NCBI GenBank assembly: GCA_003455715.1
Contig: DMQJ01000284.1
Location: 1 to 28,061 of the forward strand
Length of the DNA: 28,061 nt
From: Acidimicrobiaceae bacterium
GTDB taxonomy: Bacteria > Actinomycetota > Acidimicrobiia > Acidimicrobiales > Ilumatobacteraceae
Direction: 5' to 3'
The first letter of the stretch is position 1, and every line of letters begins with the position of its first letter. A program made the position numbers and the translations under genes. Under the pieces are notes generated by a model. It worked only from the letters and a program-made list of their open reading frames with translations, was not told the origin of the DNA and did no database searches. Shown piece after piece: positions 15,307 to 26,151 of the stretch.

Positions 15307-16938
15307 TCAGCCGTTGCCGTCGGCCAGACGGCGAGCGATCACCTTCAGGCACAGGGTTTCGTCGGCGCCCTCGAAGATGCTCAGCACGCGGGCGTCGACG
15401 AACAAGCGGCTCACGGTGAACTCCTCGGCGTAGCCCATGCCACCGTGGATCTGCATGGCCTCACGGGTGACCCACTCGGCGGCCTTGCACACGTAGGCCT
15501 TCACCATGGCGGCTTCGGCCGTGCCGCGGCCGTCGGCCATCAGGCGGGCGACGGTATAGCCGAACTGGCGGCCGGCCTGGATGAGCACCGCCATGCGGCC
15601 GAGCTTCACCTGGGTGAGCTCGTAGTCGGCGATGAGCGAACCGAACACGTTGCGGTTCTGGGCGTAGTCGAGCGCAGCCTCGTAGGCGGCCTGCATCACG
15701 CCCACGGCGCGGGCGGCAGTCTGCAGGCGGCCGTTCTCGAACCCTGCCATCTGCAGGTAAAACCCCTTGCCCAGACCGTCTTCCTCGCCCACGAGGTTCT
15801 CGGCCGGCACCCACCAGTCTTCGAGGGCGACCTCGTAGCTGTGCATGCCGCGGTAGCCGATGGTGTCGATCGCCCGCCCCTCCATCTTGCCCACCTTGCC
15901 GACGGCGCCGTCGGTCTGGGTGAACTGGAAGCCGTGGCCCTCGCCGCGGGGCTTGGGCACGATGAACAGGCTCAGCCCACGGTGCGTCTTGCTGCGGTCG
16001 GGGTCGGTGCGGGCCAGCAGCGACAGCGCGTCGGCGCGGGCGCCAAACGTGCACCACGTCTTCACGCCGTTGATGACATAGCCGGGCCGACCGTCGACCC
16101 CTTCGGCCGGGGTAGCGGTGACCTTCACGTTGGCCGAGTCGCTGCCGTAGTCGGGCTCAGTGACGGCGACGGCGGGCATCACTTCGGCGCCGGCCAGCTT
16201 GGGCAGCCACTCGTGCTTCTGGGCTTCGGTGCCGCCTTTCACCAGGGCCCGGGTGAGGATTTCGGGGCGGGTGATGAGTGACCCGCCGATGCCCAGCGAC
16301 CCGCGACTGAGCTCCTCGGTGGCCACCACCATGCCGATGTACTCGTTGGCGCCGCCCTCGCTGAAGCCGCCGTACTCGGCCGGCACGCTGAGCCCGAACG
16401 CACCCATCTCGGCCAGACCGGTGACGATCTCTTCCGGCACGTCGGCGTTGTGACGGTGCACGTGCTCTGCGTGCGGCTTGATGACCTTCTCGGCGAACGA
16501 GCGGAACGTGTCGGCCACCATTTCCATTTCGCCATCGAGATGGCGCGGGCCTGGCGTGGTGGCCAGCGACGCGACGAAGGCGGGGGAGCGGAACTGCTCG
16601 AGGAACGGGTGAGCAGCCTTCATCGGAGCGATGGGGAGGCCCCACACGGCCTCGCGACCAGCGATGCGGGTAATGAGGTCGTGCACCATGTCGGCCGTGA
16701 ACGCACAGGTGATGGCGGCTTCCTCGGCGCCCTTGGCGCCGTAGTCGAGCAGGGCCGTGGCCGTGGCCACCTGGGCGGCGGCGTGAGCCAGGTCGTAGGC
16801 GAGCGTCTGGTTCACGTCGGGGCCGCCGTTGGAACGCAGGGTGGCGGCACCCGTCGACACCACCGACTGGGCGAGGGTGATCACCTCTGCCGCGGCAGCA
16901 AGGTCGGGTGTGGCCAGGACGTTTGTGGTGGCGCTCAT
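15307..16938 (-). CDS. mcd: Long acyl-CoA dehydrogenase, probably (2S)-methylsuccinyl-CoA dehydrogenase
   Basis: This 543-residue FAD-dependent acyl-CoA dehydrogenase is much longer than the usual 380-400. The extra length is mainly an N-terminal extension of about 135 helical residues (LAAAAEVITLAQSVVSTGAATL, LAYDLAHAAAQVATATALLDYG). Such an extension is a feature of methylsuccinyl-CoA dehydrogenase in the ethylmalonyl-CoA pathway, which makes mesaconyl-CoA. The core then follows: an N-terminal helical domain from about 138, AVTEPDYGSD for flavin binding, the middle beta domain with GVKTWCTFGARAD, and C-terminal helices with QIHGGMGYAEEF. The catalytic base is probably E523 in IFEGADET. The ATG at 16938 has TAACGT 7 bases upstream. 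The mcl gene 4.2 kb away supports the pathway. The alternative is a general acyl-CoA dehydrogenase with a similar extension. Confidence 0.7.
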   Translation of the reverse strand: MSATTNVLATPDLAAAAEVITLAQSVVSTGAATLRSNGGPDVNQTLAYDLAHAAAQVATATALLDYGAKGAEEAAITCAFTADMVHDLITRIAGREAVWGLPIAPMKAAHPFLEQFRSPAFVASLATTPGPRHLDGEMEMVADTFRSFAEKVIKPHAEHVHRHNADVPEEIVTGLAEMGAFGLSVPAEYGGFSEGGANEYIGMVVATEELSRGSLGIGGSLITRPEILTRALVKGGTEAQKHEWLPKLAGAEVMPAVAVTEPDYGSDSANVKVTATPAEGVDGRPGYVINGVKTWCTFGARADALSLLARTDPDRSKTHRGLSLFIVPKPRGEGHGFQFTQTDGAVGKVGKMEGRAIDTIGYRGMHSYEVALEDWWVPAENLVGEEDGLGKGFYLQMAGFENGRLQTAARAVGVMQAAYEAALDYAQNRNVFGSLIADYELTQVKLGRMAVLIQAGRQFGYTVARLMADGRGTAEAAMVKAYVCKAAEWVTREAMQIHGGMGYAEEFTVSRLFVDARVLSIFEGADETLCLKVIARRLADGNG

Positions 16939-16945
16939 GGCCGCG

Positions 16946-16951
16946 ACGTTA
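16946..16951 (-). promoter_or_regulatory. Putative -10 box (TAACGT) for the mcd-like gene
   Basis: TAACGT on the minus strand lies exactly 7 bases before the ATG at 16938, in the 108-bp divergent gap shared with the LOG-family gene. Confidence 0.5.
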
Positions 16952-17046
16952 GTGGTGGCCCTTCTCCACGTCGAAACGACCGACGAACGTCACGCGCCCG
17001 TGCAAACCCTCCAAGGGGACGGGCGGGGGTGTGCGAGGCTGGCCCG

Positions 17047-17637
17047 ATGCGTCTTTGCCTCTACTGCGGTTCCAACGCCGGCACCAACCCCGCGTTCGCC
17101 GACCAGGCCCGGCGGCTCGGCACCTCGCTCGCCCATCGGGGCATCGGCATGGTGTACGGCGGCGGCAGCGTGGGCCTCATGGGCATCGCCGCCGACGCGG
17201 CCCTCGCCGCCGGTGGTGAGGTGATCGGTGTCATCACCGAGCAGTTGATGGGCGCCGAGGTCGGCCACCGGGGCCTCACCGAGTTGGAGGTCGTGCCCAC
17301 GATGCACGACCGCAAGGCCCGCCTGTGCGACCTCGCTGATGGATTCGTGGTGCTGCCCGGCGGGTTCGGCACCGTCGACGAGTTCGCCGAAATGCTCACC
17401 TGGAACCAGTTGGGCATCGTCGCCAAGCCCGTCGTGCTGCTCGACGTCGACGGTTTCTGGGAGCCCCTGCTGGCCTGGATGGACCGTGCAGTCGACCTTG
17501 GGTTCGTGCGCCCGGCCCACCGTGTACTGGCGCAGCGGGCGCACACGGTCGACGACGCCATCGCCCTTGCCACGTCGCCCGTGCCGGTCACGCCACACAA
17601 GTGGCTGGATCGGGACGCCGCACCACCTGCCCGGTAA
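17047..17637 (+). CDS. LOG-family nucleoside monophosphate phosphoribohydrolase
   Basis: This 196-residue Rossmann-fold protein belongs to the Lonely Guy family. It opens with LCLYCGSNAG and has MVYGGGSVGLMG for phosphate binding, MHDRKARLCDLAD with the catalytic Arg, and LPGGFGTVDEFAE (P104 to E112), the PGGxGTxxE signature. The family hydrolyses nucleoside 5'-monophosphates such as AMP, and cytokinin riboside monophosphates, into free base and ribose 5-phosphate. Whether cytokinins are made here is unknown, since no isopentenyltransferase is in the window. The frame is open well upstream. ATG at 17047 is chosen because the family N-terminus starts there. The best upstream hexamer, GAGGCT, is a poor -10. 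Its TAA stop forms the first half of the nitroreductase hexamer at 17635-17640. Confidence 0.9.
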   Translation: MRLCLYCGSNAGTNPAFADQARRLGTSLAHRGIGMVYGGGSVGLMGIAADAALAAGGEVIGVITEQLMGAEVGHRGLTELEVVPTMHDRKARLCDLADGFVVLPGGFGTVDEFAEMLTWNQLGIVAKPVVLLDVDGFWEPLLAWMDRAVDLGFVRPAHRVLAQRAHTVDDAIALATSPVPVTPHKWLDRDAAPPAR

Positions 17638-17640
17638 GGT
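17635..17640 (+). promoter_or_regulatory. Putative -10 box (TAAGGT) for the nitroreductase gene
   Basis: TAAGGT lies exactly 7 bases before the ATG at 17648. Its first three bases are the TAA stop codon of the LOG-family gene, so the promoter element and the stop codon share bases. Confidence 0.5.
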
Positions 17641-17647
17641 CCGCCGC

Positions 17648-18304
17648 ATGGACGTCGTCGACGCAGTGCACCGCCGGATCTCCGTTCGCAGTTTCCTGCC
17701 CGACGCGGTGAGCGACGACACCCTACGAGCCTTGCTGGCCGACGCGTCGTTCGCGCCGAGCGGCGGCAACGTGCAGCCGTGGCGCATCTACGTCCTCAAC
17801 GGCGACTCGATGGCCCGCTTTCGGGCCCACCTCACCACGCAACCGCCGGTGGAGGCGCCCGAGTACGAGATCTACCCCAAGGGCCTCACCGAGCCGTACC
17901 GCACCAACCGGTTCACCATCGGCGAGCAGATGTACGCCAAGCTCGGCATTCCCAGAGACGACAAGCCGGCACGCCTGCAACAGTTCGCCCGCAACGGCGA
18001 TTTCTTCGGAGCGCCTGCAGCGCTCTTCTGCTACGTCGACCGACAGATGGGCCCGCCGCAGTGGAGCGACCTTGGCATGTTCCTGCAGACGTTCATGTTG
18101 CTCGCCACCGAACGCGGCCTCAGCACGTGCGCCCAGGAGTATTGGTCGGTTCGCCACGGTGCGGTGAGCAGCTTCGTCGGCGCCCCGGAGGAAGAGATGC
18201 TGTTCTGCGGCGTCGCCATTGGCTACGCCGACCCCGAGGCACCCGTCAACACCCTGCGCTCAGAGCGCATGCCGCTCGGGCAGTGGGCCAGGTTCGTCGA
18301 GTAG
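17648..18304 (+). CDS. Nitroreductase-family FMN flavoprotein
   Basis: This 218-residue nitroreductase-fold protein is probably an FMN-dependent, NAD(P)H-using homodimer in the cytoplasm. It carries the N-terminal FMN phosphate-binding segment RRISVRSFLPD and the APSGGNVQPWRIYVL motif at about 38-52. A central QTFMLLATERGLSTCAQEYW helix and a C-terminal GVAIGYADPEAPVN segment are typical of the family. Members reduce nitroaromatics, quinones or flavins, so the physiological substrate is open. The frame is open far upstream into the LOG gene. ATG at 17648 is chosen from the family N-terminus and the TAAGGT hexamer 7 bases upstream. It converges with kdpE, with only 21 bp between the stops. Confidence 0.9.
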   Translation: MDVVDAVHRRISVRSFLPDAVSDDTLRALLADASFAPSGGNVQPWRIYVLNGDSMARFRAHLTTQPPVEAPEYEIYPKGLTEPYRTNRFTIGEQMYAKLGIPRDDKPARLQQFARNGDFFGAPAALFCYVDRQMGPPQWSDLGMFLQTFMLLATERGLSTCAQEYWSVRHGAVSSFVGAPEEEMLFCGVAIGYADPEAPVNTLRSERMPLGQWARFVE

Positions 18305-18315
18305 CGGCCCGTCGT

Positions 18316-18325
18316 CGCGATCGCG
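18316..18325. other. Short palindrome in the gap between convergent nitroreductase and kdpE
   Basis: CGCGATCGCG is a perfect 10-bp palindrome in the 21-bp gap between the two stops. It has no loop and no T-tract, so it is not a standard terminator. No other candidate terminator is visible between these convergent genes. Confidence 0.25.
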
Positions 18326-19009
18326 TCAGCCGGGGTCTGGCACGAATCGGTAGCCGATGCCCGGTTCGGTGAGGAAGTAGCGGGGTTGCCCGGCGACGGG
18401 CTCGAGCTTCTTGCGAACCGCGGCGAGGTGCACCCGCAGATAGTTGGTCTCTCGCTCGTACTGAGGGCCCCACACGGACTGCAGCAGTTGCCGCTGGGTG
18501 ACCAGGTGGCCTGGGTGGCGCACCAGGGTGCTGATGATGGCCCACTCGGTGGGGGTGAGGTGCACCACATTGTCGCCGCGCATGGCCCGCCTCTCGGCGA
18601 GGTCGAGCGTGAAGTCGGGCGTCTCGACCACCGCCTGCTCGGGCTCGGGCTGGTGCCGACGCAACGCAGCGCGCAGCCTGGCCAAGACCTCTGCCATGCC
18701 GAACGGCTTGGTGATGTAGTCGTCGGCGCCTGCGTCAAGCGCCCGCACCTTGTCGTGCTCGGCATCGCGCACGGAGAGCACGATGATGGGCACCGTCGTC
18801 CATCCGCGGAGCCCCGCGACCACATCGATTCCGTCGATCCCCGGTAACCCGAGGTCGAGCAGCACGAGATCGGGGCGATGGGCCGCCGCCTGCGCGAGTC
18901 CCTCCTCGCCCGTGCCGGCGAGGTCGACGTCGTAACCTCGGGCACGGAGGTTCACCCCGAGCGCCTTGCGAATCTGGGGTTCGTCGTCGATCACCAGGAT
19001 TCGGGTCAT
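18326..19009 (-). CDS. kdpE: KdpE, response regulator of the kdp operon
   Basis: This 227-residue OmpR/PhoB-type response regulator has an N-terminal receiver domain. It shows the acidic pocket D8-D9, phospho-acceptor D52 in VLLDLGLPG, the switch Ser in VLSVRD and K101 in YITKPFG. A linker leads to a winged-helix DNA-binding domain (LTPTEWAIISTLVRHPGHLVTQ... NYLRVHLAAVRKKL... GIGYRF). When KdpD phosphorylates it, KdpE should activate the kdp promoter under K+ limitation or osmotic stress. Its ATG overlaps the kdpD stop by four bases (ATGA, 19006-19009), which suggests translational coupling. The coding stretch stays open upstream through kdpD, but MTRILVIDDE is the clear start. A 10-bp palindrome, CGCGATCGCG (18316-18325), lies just after its stop. 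Confidence 0.95.
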   Translation of the reverse strand: MTRILVIDDEPQIRKALGVNLRARGYDVDLAGTGEEGLAQAAAHRPDLVLLDLGLPGIDGIDVVAGLRGWTTVPIIVLSVRDAEHDKVRALDAGADDYITKPFGMAEVLARLRAALRRHQPEPEQAVVETPDFTLDLAERRAMRGDNVVHLTPTEWAIISTLVRHPGHLVTQRQLLQSVWGPQYERETNYLRVHLAAVRKKLEPVAGQPRYFLTEPGIGYRFVPDPG

Positions 19010-21516
19010 GTAATGGCCATTTCGGCAATAGGCAAGGTGATCGTGAACGTACATCCTCCGCCCGGCGTGTCGTCGAGGGCGATCGACCCGCCGCAGACCT
19101 CGACGAAGCCCTTGGCGATGGCCAGCCCGAGTCCGGCACCAGCATCGGACGAGCGATCGCCGAGCCGCTGGAACGGCAGGAACACGCGTGCCCGATCCTC
19201 GGGCCGCACGCCCGGACCACGGTCGATCACGCGAAGTTGCACGTGGTCGTGCACTGCGGCTGCTTCGATGTGGAGCTCGGCGGTGGCGGGCGACCAGGCC
19301 AGTCCGTTCGACACCAGGTTGGCGATGGCCCGCTCCAGGAGCCCGGCGTCGACCATCACGAGGGGAAGTTCCTCGCTGACCTCGGTGACCACTCGATCGG
19401 TGGGCATCGCCAGCGTGTTGAGTGCGGCCGCCACAACCTCCTCGAGGGCCGTCGGCTGCACGTTCGCGGTTGCTGCGCCAGCCTCGAGCCGGCTCATGTC
19501 GAGCAGGTTGCCCACCACCCGGTCGAGCCGGTCGACCGACTGGTCGATGGTCGACAACAGCGCCTCGCGATCGTCCGAGGAGAAGCCCACCTCGCCGGAG
19601 AGCAACCCGGTAACCGACGCCTTGATCGAGGCGAGCGGGGTCCGGAGGTCGTGCGAGACCGAGCGCAGCAGGGCGGTGCGCAGCGCATCGGCCTGGGTGA
19701 GGCTCTCGACGGCGGCCGCCTCGCGCCGGAGCTGCTGGGACCGCAAGGCCAGTCCGAGTTGGTCGGTGAACACGCGCAGCACCGGCAGGTCGTCGTCGTC
19801 GATCTGCCCGACGAGCACCAGTTGGACGTCGCCGGAGTCGTCGAGGCGGAACGCCGTGCCGTAGGCGGGTGTTGGCGGCACGGGCGTGCCTGCCGACGCG
19901 GTCGCCGCCCAGCCAGTCGGCTCCCTTCGCAACACGGCGACAGCCCGCAGGTCGAAAAGGGCGCGCATCTGGTCGGCGATGTGGGGGAGCGGGTCGTCGG
20001 TGGCGAGGAGCGATCCGGTCGATCTGGCCAGCGCAGTCGCGTCGGCTCGGGCCCGCCGCACCTCTCTCGTGGTGAGCGCGGCGCGGTCGACCAGCAAGCT
20101 CACAGCGACTGCCACTGCGACGAAGACGAACAGCGAGACAAGGTTGTCGGTCTCGGCGATGGTGAGCGTGTAGTAGGGCGGTGTCAGGAACCAGTTGGCG
20201 AGCAGCGATGCCGCCACGGCAGCGACGACCCCCGGCCTGCTGCCACCCACTAGGGCAACCACCACCACGACCGCCATCATCAGGAGCAGACCGGTTCCCA
20301 AGTTGAGGTGCGTGCGCTGCGCATGCAGCGTGGCGGTGAGTGCGGGGAGGCCCGCGAGCGCCACCACCCACGCCCATCGCTCGCGTCGCACCGGTACGGC
20401 TCGGCGAGTCCTCGTGGCAATCGCTGTGCGCGATGGCAGCGCCGCGTCCTCGGTGGCGATGACGTGCAGATCGACACCGGTCAAGCGTCGCTGCAGCTTG
20501 CCAACTACGGAACCGCGAACCAGTTCTGTCCAGCGGGATCGCTGCGTCGCTCCGATGACCAGCTGCGTAGCGTGCTCGCCCGCGGCGAACGCAGCGAGAA
20601 CAGCAGGCACGTCGTCGCCGACGACTTCGCGGTACGTGCCGCCGAGTGCCACCACCAGGGCCCGGTGTCGCTCCAATGACGCACCAGTGCTGGTCGAGAG
20701 GCCGTCGGGGCTGGCCACGTGCACGGCGATCAGGTCGCCGCGGAGGCGCCCGGCCAGGCGAGCCGCACGTCTGATGACCTGTTCGCCACCGGGCGCGCCC
20801 GTGAGTGCGACCACGACGCGTTCGCGGGTCTCCCAGGTGGCGTCGATGCCGTGGTCGGTGAGGTACTCCAGGAGCGACTCCTCCACCCGGTCGGCCACCC
20901 ACAGGAGGGCCAACTCGCGCAGTGCGGCCAGGTTGCCCGGCCGGAAGTAGTTGGCGAGGGCAGTGTCGACGCGCTCCGGAGGGTAGACGTTGCCATGGGC
21001 AAGGCGTCGGCGGAGGGCTTCGGGCGACATGTCGACCAACTCGATCTGATCGGCGTTGCGGACGACAGCGTCGGGCACTGTCTCGCGCTGCACCACACCC
21101 GTGATGCGCTCGACGACGTCGTTGAGCGACTCGAGGTGCTGCACGTTCACCGTCGAGACGACGTCGATGCCAGCGTCGAGCAGTGCGACGACGTCCTGCC
21201 ATCGCCTCTCGTTGCGCATCCCGGGGGTGTTGGTGTGCGCGAGTTCGTCGACCAGCGCCACCTGCGGCGCTCGAGCGATGACGGCGTCGACGTCCATCTC
21301 TTCGAAGGTGGCCCCCCGGTACTGAACGGACCGGCGTGGCACGATGGGCAGGTCGCCGATCTGTTCCAGCGTCCGCGCGCGGCCATGAGTCTCCACGACG
21401 GCGATCACCACGTCGGCGCCACGAGCCGCCCGCCGGCGTCCCTCGTTGAGCATCGCGTAGGTCTTGCCGACGCCAGGGGCTGCGCCAAGGTAGATCCGCA
21501 GTACACCGCGCGCCAT
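19006..21516 (-). CDS. kdpD: KdpD, K+-responsive sensor histidine kinase
   Basis: This 836-residue membrane kinase is slightly shorter than the roughly 895 residues of E. coli KdpD. The N-terminal KdpD domain has Walker A GAAPGVGKT (11-19) and a VDELAHTN Walker B-like motif, followed by a universal-stress-protein-like domain. Four closely spaced membrane helices lie at about 390-490. A GAF-like region follows, then the HisKA box SVSHDLRTPL with H622. The ATPase domain shows the N box (NLVSNGLAWSP), G1 (VIDRGPGVRPED) and G2 (GLGLAIAKG). It senses low K+ or ionic strength and phosphorylates KdpE. The gene starts 4 bp after the kdpC stop and overlaps kdpE by ATGA. Keeping the kinase and regulator on the transporter transcript should give positive feedback. 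Confidence 0.95.
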   Translation of the reverse strand: MARGVLRIYLGAAPGVGKTYAMLNEGRRRAARGADVVIAVVETHGRARTLEQIGDLPIVPRRSVQYRGATFEEMDVDAVIARAPQVALVDELAHTNTPGMRNERRWQDVVALLDAGIDVVSTVNVQHLESLNDVVERITGVVQRETVPDAVVRNADQIELVDMSPEALRRRLAHGNVYPPERVDTALANYFRPGNLAALRELALLWVADRVEESLLEYLTDHGIDATWETRERVVVALTGAPGGEQVIRRAARLAGRLRGDLIAVHVASPDGLSTSTGASLERHRALVVALGGTYREVVGDDVPAVLAAFAAGEHATQLVIGATQRSRWTELVRGSVVGKLQRRLTGVDLHVIATEDAALPSRTAIATRTRRAVPVRRERWAWVVALAGLPALTATLHAQRTHLNLGTGLLLMMAVVVVVALVGGSRPGVVAAVAASLLANWFLTPPYYTLTIAETDNLVSLFVFVAVAVAVSLLVDRAALTTREVRRARADATALARSTGSLLATDDPLPHIADQMRALFDLRAVAVLRREPTGWAATASAGTPVPPTPAYGTAFRLDDSGDVQLVLVGQIDDDDLPVLRVFTDQLGLALRSQQLRREAAAVESLTQADALRTALLRSVSHDLRTPLASIKASVTGLLSGEVGFSSDDREALLSTIDQSVDRLDRVVGNLLDMSRLEAGAATANVQPTALEEVVAAALNTLAMPTDRVVTEVSEELPLVMVDAGLLERAIANLVSNGLAWSPATAELHIEAAAVHDHVQLRVIDRGPGVRPEDRARVFLPFQRLGDRSSDAGAGLGLAIAKGFVEVCGGSIALDDTPGGGCTFTITLPIAEMAIT

Positions 21517-21520
21517 CGGC

Positions 21521-22101
21521 TCAGTCTGCCTCGTCGAGAAGCAGGTTGAGCACGAGCACGTTCACGCCCGGGTCGCCGAGCACGAACATGTGGCGGCCGT
21601 CGACGGCCTGCTCGACAAGCACCAACACGTCGTCCACCTCCATGCCGCGTGCGGCGGCGACACGGGGTGCCTGCAGCCGGGCGTTAGCGAGCGAGATGTG
21701 AGGGTCGAGTCCGCTGCCCGACGACGTGACGGCGTCAACGGGCACCGGAACGTCGTCGCTCAACCCGTTGATCGTGCGGTAGGAGGCCACGCGCTCGGCC
21801 ACAGCCTGCGCGAGGGCGGGGTTGTTCGGCCCGAGGTTCGACCCGGCCGACGCACCGGCGTCGTAGCCGTCGCCCGCCGAGGATGGCCGCGGGTGGAAGT
21901 AGCGCGGCGACTCGAATTGTTGACCGATCAGTTCCGACCCGACCGGCCGCCCGTCGACTGAGCGCAACGATCCATTGGCCTCGTCGGCGAACACGAGCTG
22001 TGCGAGGACAGTGACGGCGAGCGGGTAGGCGACGCCGCAGACCAGCGTGAAGGCAGCCAGGGCGACTGCGGCCGGGCGGAGTTGGCGGACGAACCCGTTC
22101 A

Positions 22102-22102
<1 letters not shown>
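21521..22102 (-). CDS. kdpC: KdpC, K+-transporting ATPase subunit C
   Basis: This 193-residue KdpC has one N-terminal membrane helix (residues about 8-35, AAVALAAFTLVCGVAYPLAVTVLAQLVF) and a large extracytoplasmic domain. It has the family motifs LIGQQFESPRYFHPRPSSAG, a GSNLGPNNP turn, PVDAVTSSGSGLDPHIS and ARLQAPRVA. KdpC helps assemble the complex and raises nucleotide affinity of KdpB. Its ATG shares one base with the kdpB stop (TGATG at 22100-22104), and kdpD follows after 4 bp. Confidence 0.95.
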
Positions 22103-24191
<2,089 letters not shown>

Positions 24192-24195
<4 letters not shown>

Positions 24196-25925
24196 CGGGC
24201 ATGGTGCTCCACGATCGGGCCCAGGGCGAGGGCGGGGAAGAAGGTGAGGCCGGCGACGATGACCACGACGCCGACGATGAGACCGCCGAACAGCGGGGTG
24301 TCGGTGGGGAACGTTCCAGCGGTCACCGGCGTGCGCTGCTTGCGCACCAACGATCCGCCGATGGCCAAGGCCGGGATGATGAGGAAGAACCGCCCGACGA
24401 GCATGGCGATGCCCTGCGTGGTGGTGTACCAGTCGGTGCCGGTGTTCACGTACGCGAACGCCGAACCGTTGTTGTTGGCGGCTGAGGCGTAGTTGTAGAG
24501 CACCTCGCTCAATCCGTGGGCGTCTTGGGTCTGCAGCCCGGCTTGCACCGACGGCAGCAGCACGGCCGCGGCGGCGAACCCGAGCAGCGCCGCCGGCATT
24601 GCGACGATGTAGAGGACGATCAGCTTCATCTCCGCCGCCTGCACCTTCTTGCCGAGGAACTCCGGTGTGCGGCCCACCATGAGGCCGGCGATGAAGACGG
24701 CGAGCAGTGCGTACACCAACATGCCCATCAGCCCGACCCCGACCCCGCCGGGGGACACCTCGCCGAGCATCATGTGCACCATCGGCGCCAAGCCACCAAG
24801 CGCGGTGAAGCTGTCGTGCATGCAGTTCACTGAGCCGTTCGATGTGCCGGTGGTGGCGCCGGCCCACAGGCCGCACGTCGCCGGGCCGGCCCGCACCTCC
24901 TTGCCCTCGAGGTTGCCGCCGACTTGGTCGGCCGACATGCCCTGGTCGACACCGAGTTCGGCGAGCGCAGCGTTGCCGTGCTGCTCGGAGAGCATCGTGA
25001 CTGCCGACAGCGACAGCCAGATTGCCGCCATCACGGCCAGGAGCACGCGAGCCTCCCGCCGAGACCCCACCATGACCCCATAGGCCACGACGAGGGCGAG
25101 GGGCAGTGCCAGGATGGCCCACAGGCTGAGGAAGTTGGCCAGACCGGTCGGGTTCTCGAACGGGTGGGCGGAGTTCGCATTGAAAAACCCGCCGCCGTTC
25201 GACCCGAGTTGCTTGATCGCCACCTGCGATGCCACCGGCCCGCCTGGTATCAGTTGCTCGGCCTGCCCCGTGGCCACGCCATCGAGTGGGCGGACGGCCG
25301 TCGACCCGTCGAGGTTCTGGATGACTCCTTGCGACACCAGGGCCAGGGCGAGCATCGCCGCCAACGGCAGCAGCACACGGGTGATGGTGCGCGTGAGGTC
25401 TACCCAGAAGTTGCCGAGCGTCGAGCCGCCGGCCCGGACGATGCCCCGAATCACGGCGATGGCAACGGCCATCCCGGCCGCGGCCGAGACGAAGTTCTGC
25501 ACCGTGAGCCCCACCATTTGGGTGAGATGGCTCATCGTCTGCTCACCCGAGTACCACTGCCAGTTCGTGTTCGTCACGAAGCTCACGGCTGTGTTGAAGG
25601 CACCCTGCGGGGAGACTCCGCCGCGGTCGGTCGGGTTGAACGGCAGTACGCCCTGCATCCGCTGCAGCACGTACACGGCGAGGAAACACACGGTGCTGAA
25701 CGCAAGGAGCGACAGTGCGTAGCCGCTCCAACGCTGCTCCCTGGCCGGGTCGACGCCGAACCACCGATACAGCCGCCGCTCCACCGGCAGGAACACCCGA
25801 TCTCCCCGCAGCGACGTGGTGTGGCCAGCGCCGTACACCGACGCCAGGTATCGCCCGAGCGACGGCACGGTGACGCCGAGGGCAACGACGAGCAGCACCG
25901 CTTGGAGGAACCCCGACGGCGACAT
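24192..25925 (-). CDS. kdpA: KdpA, K+-binding and translocating subunit
   Basis: This 577-residue polytopic membrane protein is the channel-like subunit related to K+ transporters, with four pore loops. The filter-region motifs are visible: [62 protein letters not shown], and [16 protein letters not shown]. It passes K+ selected outside to the site coupled with KdpB. The start [14 protein letters not shown] shares one base with the kdpF stop (TGATG at 25923-25927). Its stop overlaps kdpB by ATGA. Length and motifs are normal for the family. Confidence 0.96.
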
Positions 25926-26023
25926 CAGTATCGCTCCGGATGGATGAGCACCATCACCAGTCCGACGATGAGGACACAGGCGACGACCAGGCCGACCAGA
26001 TTGTCGGTGACGGAGGCGATCAT
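25925..26023 (-). CDS. kdpF: KdpF, small stabilising subunit of the Kdp complex
   Basis: This 32-residue single-helix membrane peptide consists of MIASVTDN, a hydrophobic stretch [19 protein letters not shown], then HPERY. The helix and the HPE(R/K) ending are characteristic of KdpF, which stabilises the KdpABC complex. It sits directly before kdpA, with TGATG overlap. A very strong Shine-Dalgarno AAGGAGG (26031-26037) lies 7 bases before its ATG, inside the upstream 41-residue gene, whose stop it overlaps by ATGA. Confidence 0.92.
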   Translation of the reverse strand: MIASVTDNLVGLVVACVLIVGLVMVLIHPERY

Positions 26024-26145
26024 CGCTGGACCTCCTTCGCACGAACCGTCTGGTCGCTTTCGACCACCCGCTCGCACAGGGCCACGTATGCGGCGCACGC
26101 GGCCATGAAGCCGAGAAAGAGCATCACGAAGATCACATCGGTCAT
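26020..26145 (-). CDS. 41-residue membrane protein gene leading the kdp operon
   Basis: The short frame reads [20 protein letters not shown], then [21 protein letters not shown]. It has one hydrophobic helix at about residues 4-23, two Cys (17 and 24) and a charged tail. Its stop overlaps the kdpF start (ATGA at 26020-26023), and its last codons contain the kdpF Shine-Dalgarno sequence. This arrangement argues for real translation coupled to kdpF. I believe small membrane proteins upstream of kdpF occur in other actinobacteria, but that is from memory. A promoter-like CTGACA-N17-TACAAC lies directly upstream, with only 6 bases between the -10 and the ATG. The function is unknown. It could be an accessory Kdp subunit or a coupling leader. 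Confidence 0.7.
   Translation of the reverse strand: MTDVIFVMLFLGFMAACAAYVALCERVVESDQTVRAKEVQR
26031..26037 (-). promoter_or_regulatory. Strong Shine-Dalgarno site of kdpF
   Basis: AAGGAGG on the minus strand, 7 bases before the kdpF ATG, is the strongest ribosome binding site in the window. It lies inside the upstream 41-residue gene. Confidence 0.75.
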
Positions 26146-26151
26146 GCCTCG

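Noticed and set aside
21517..21520. Possible separate promoter for kdpDE
   Set aside because: There are only four bases between kdpC and kdpD and no TANNNT hexamer at the usual spacing before the kdpD ATG.
24924..26108. Plus-strand frame of 394 codons opposite kdpA and kdpF
   Set aside because: It is a shadow of the kdpA filter-motif gene with no family features of its own.
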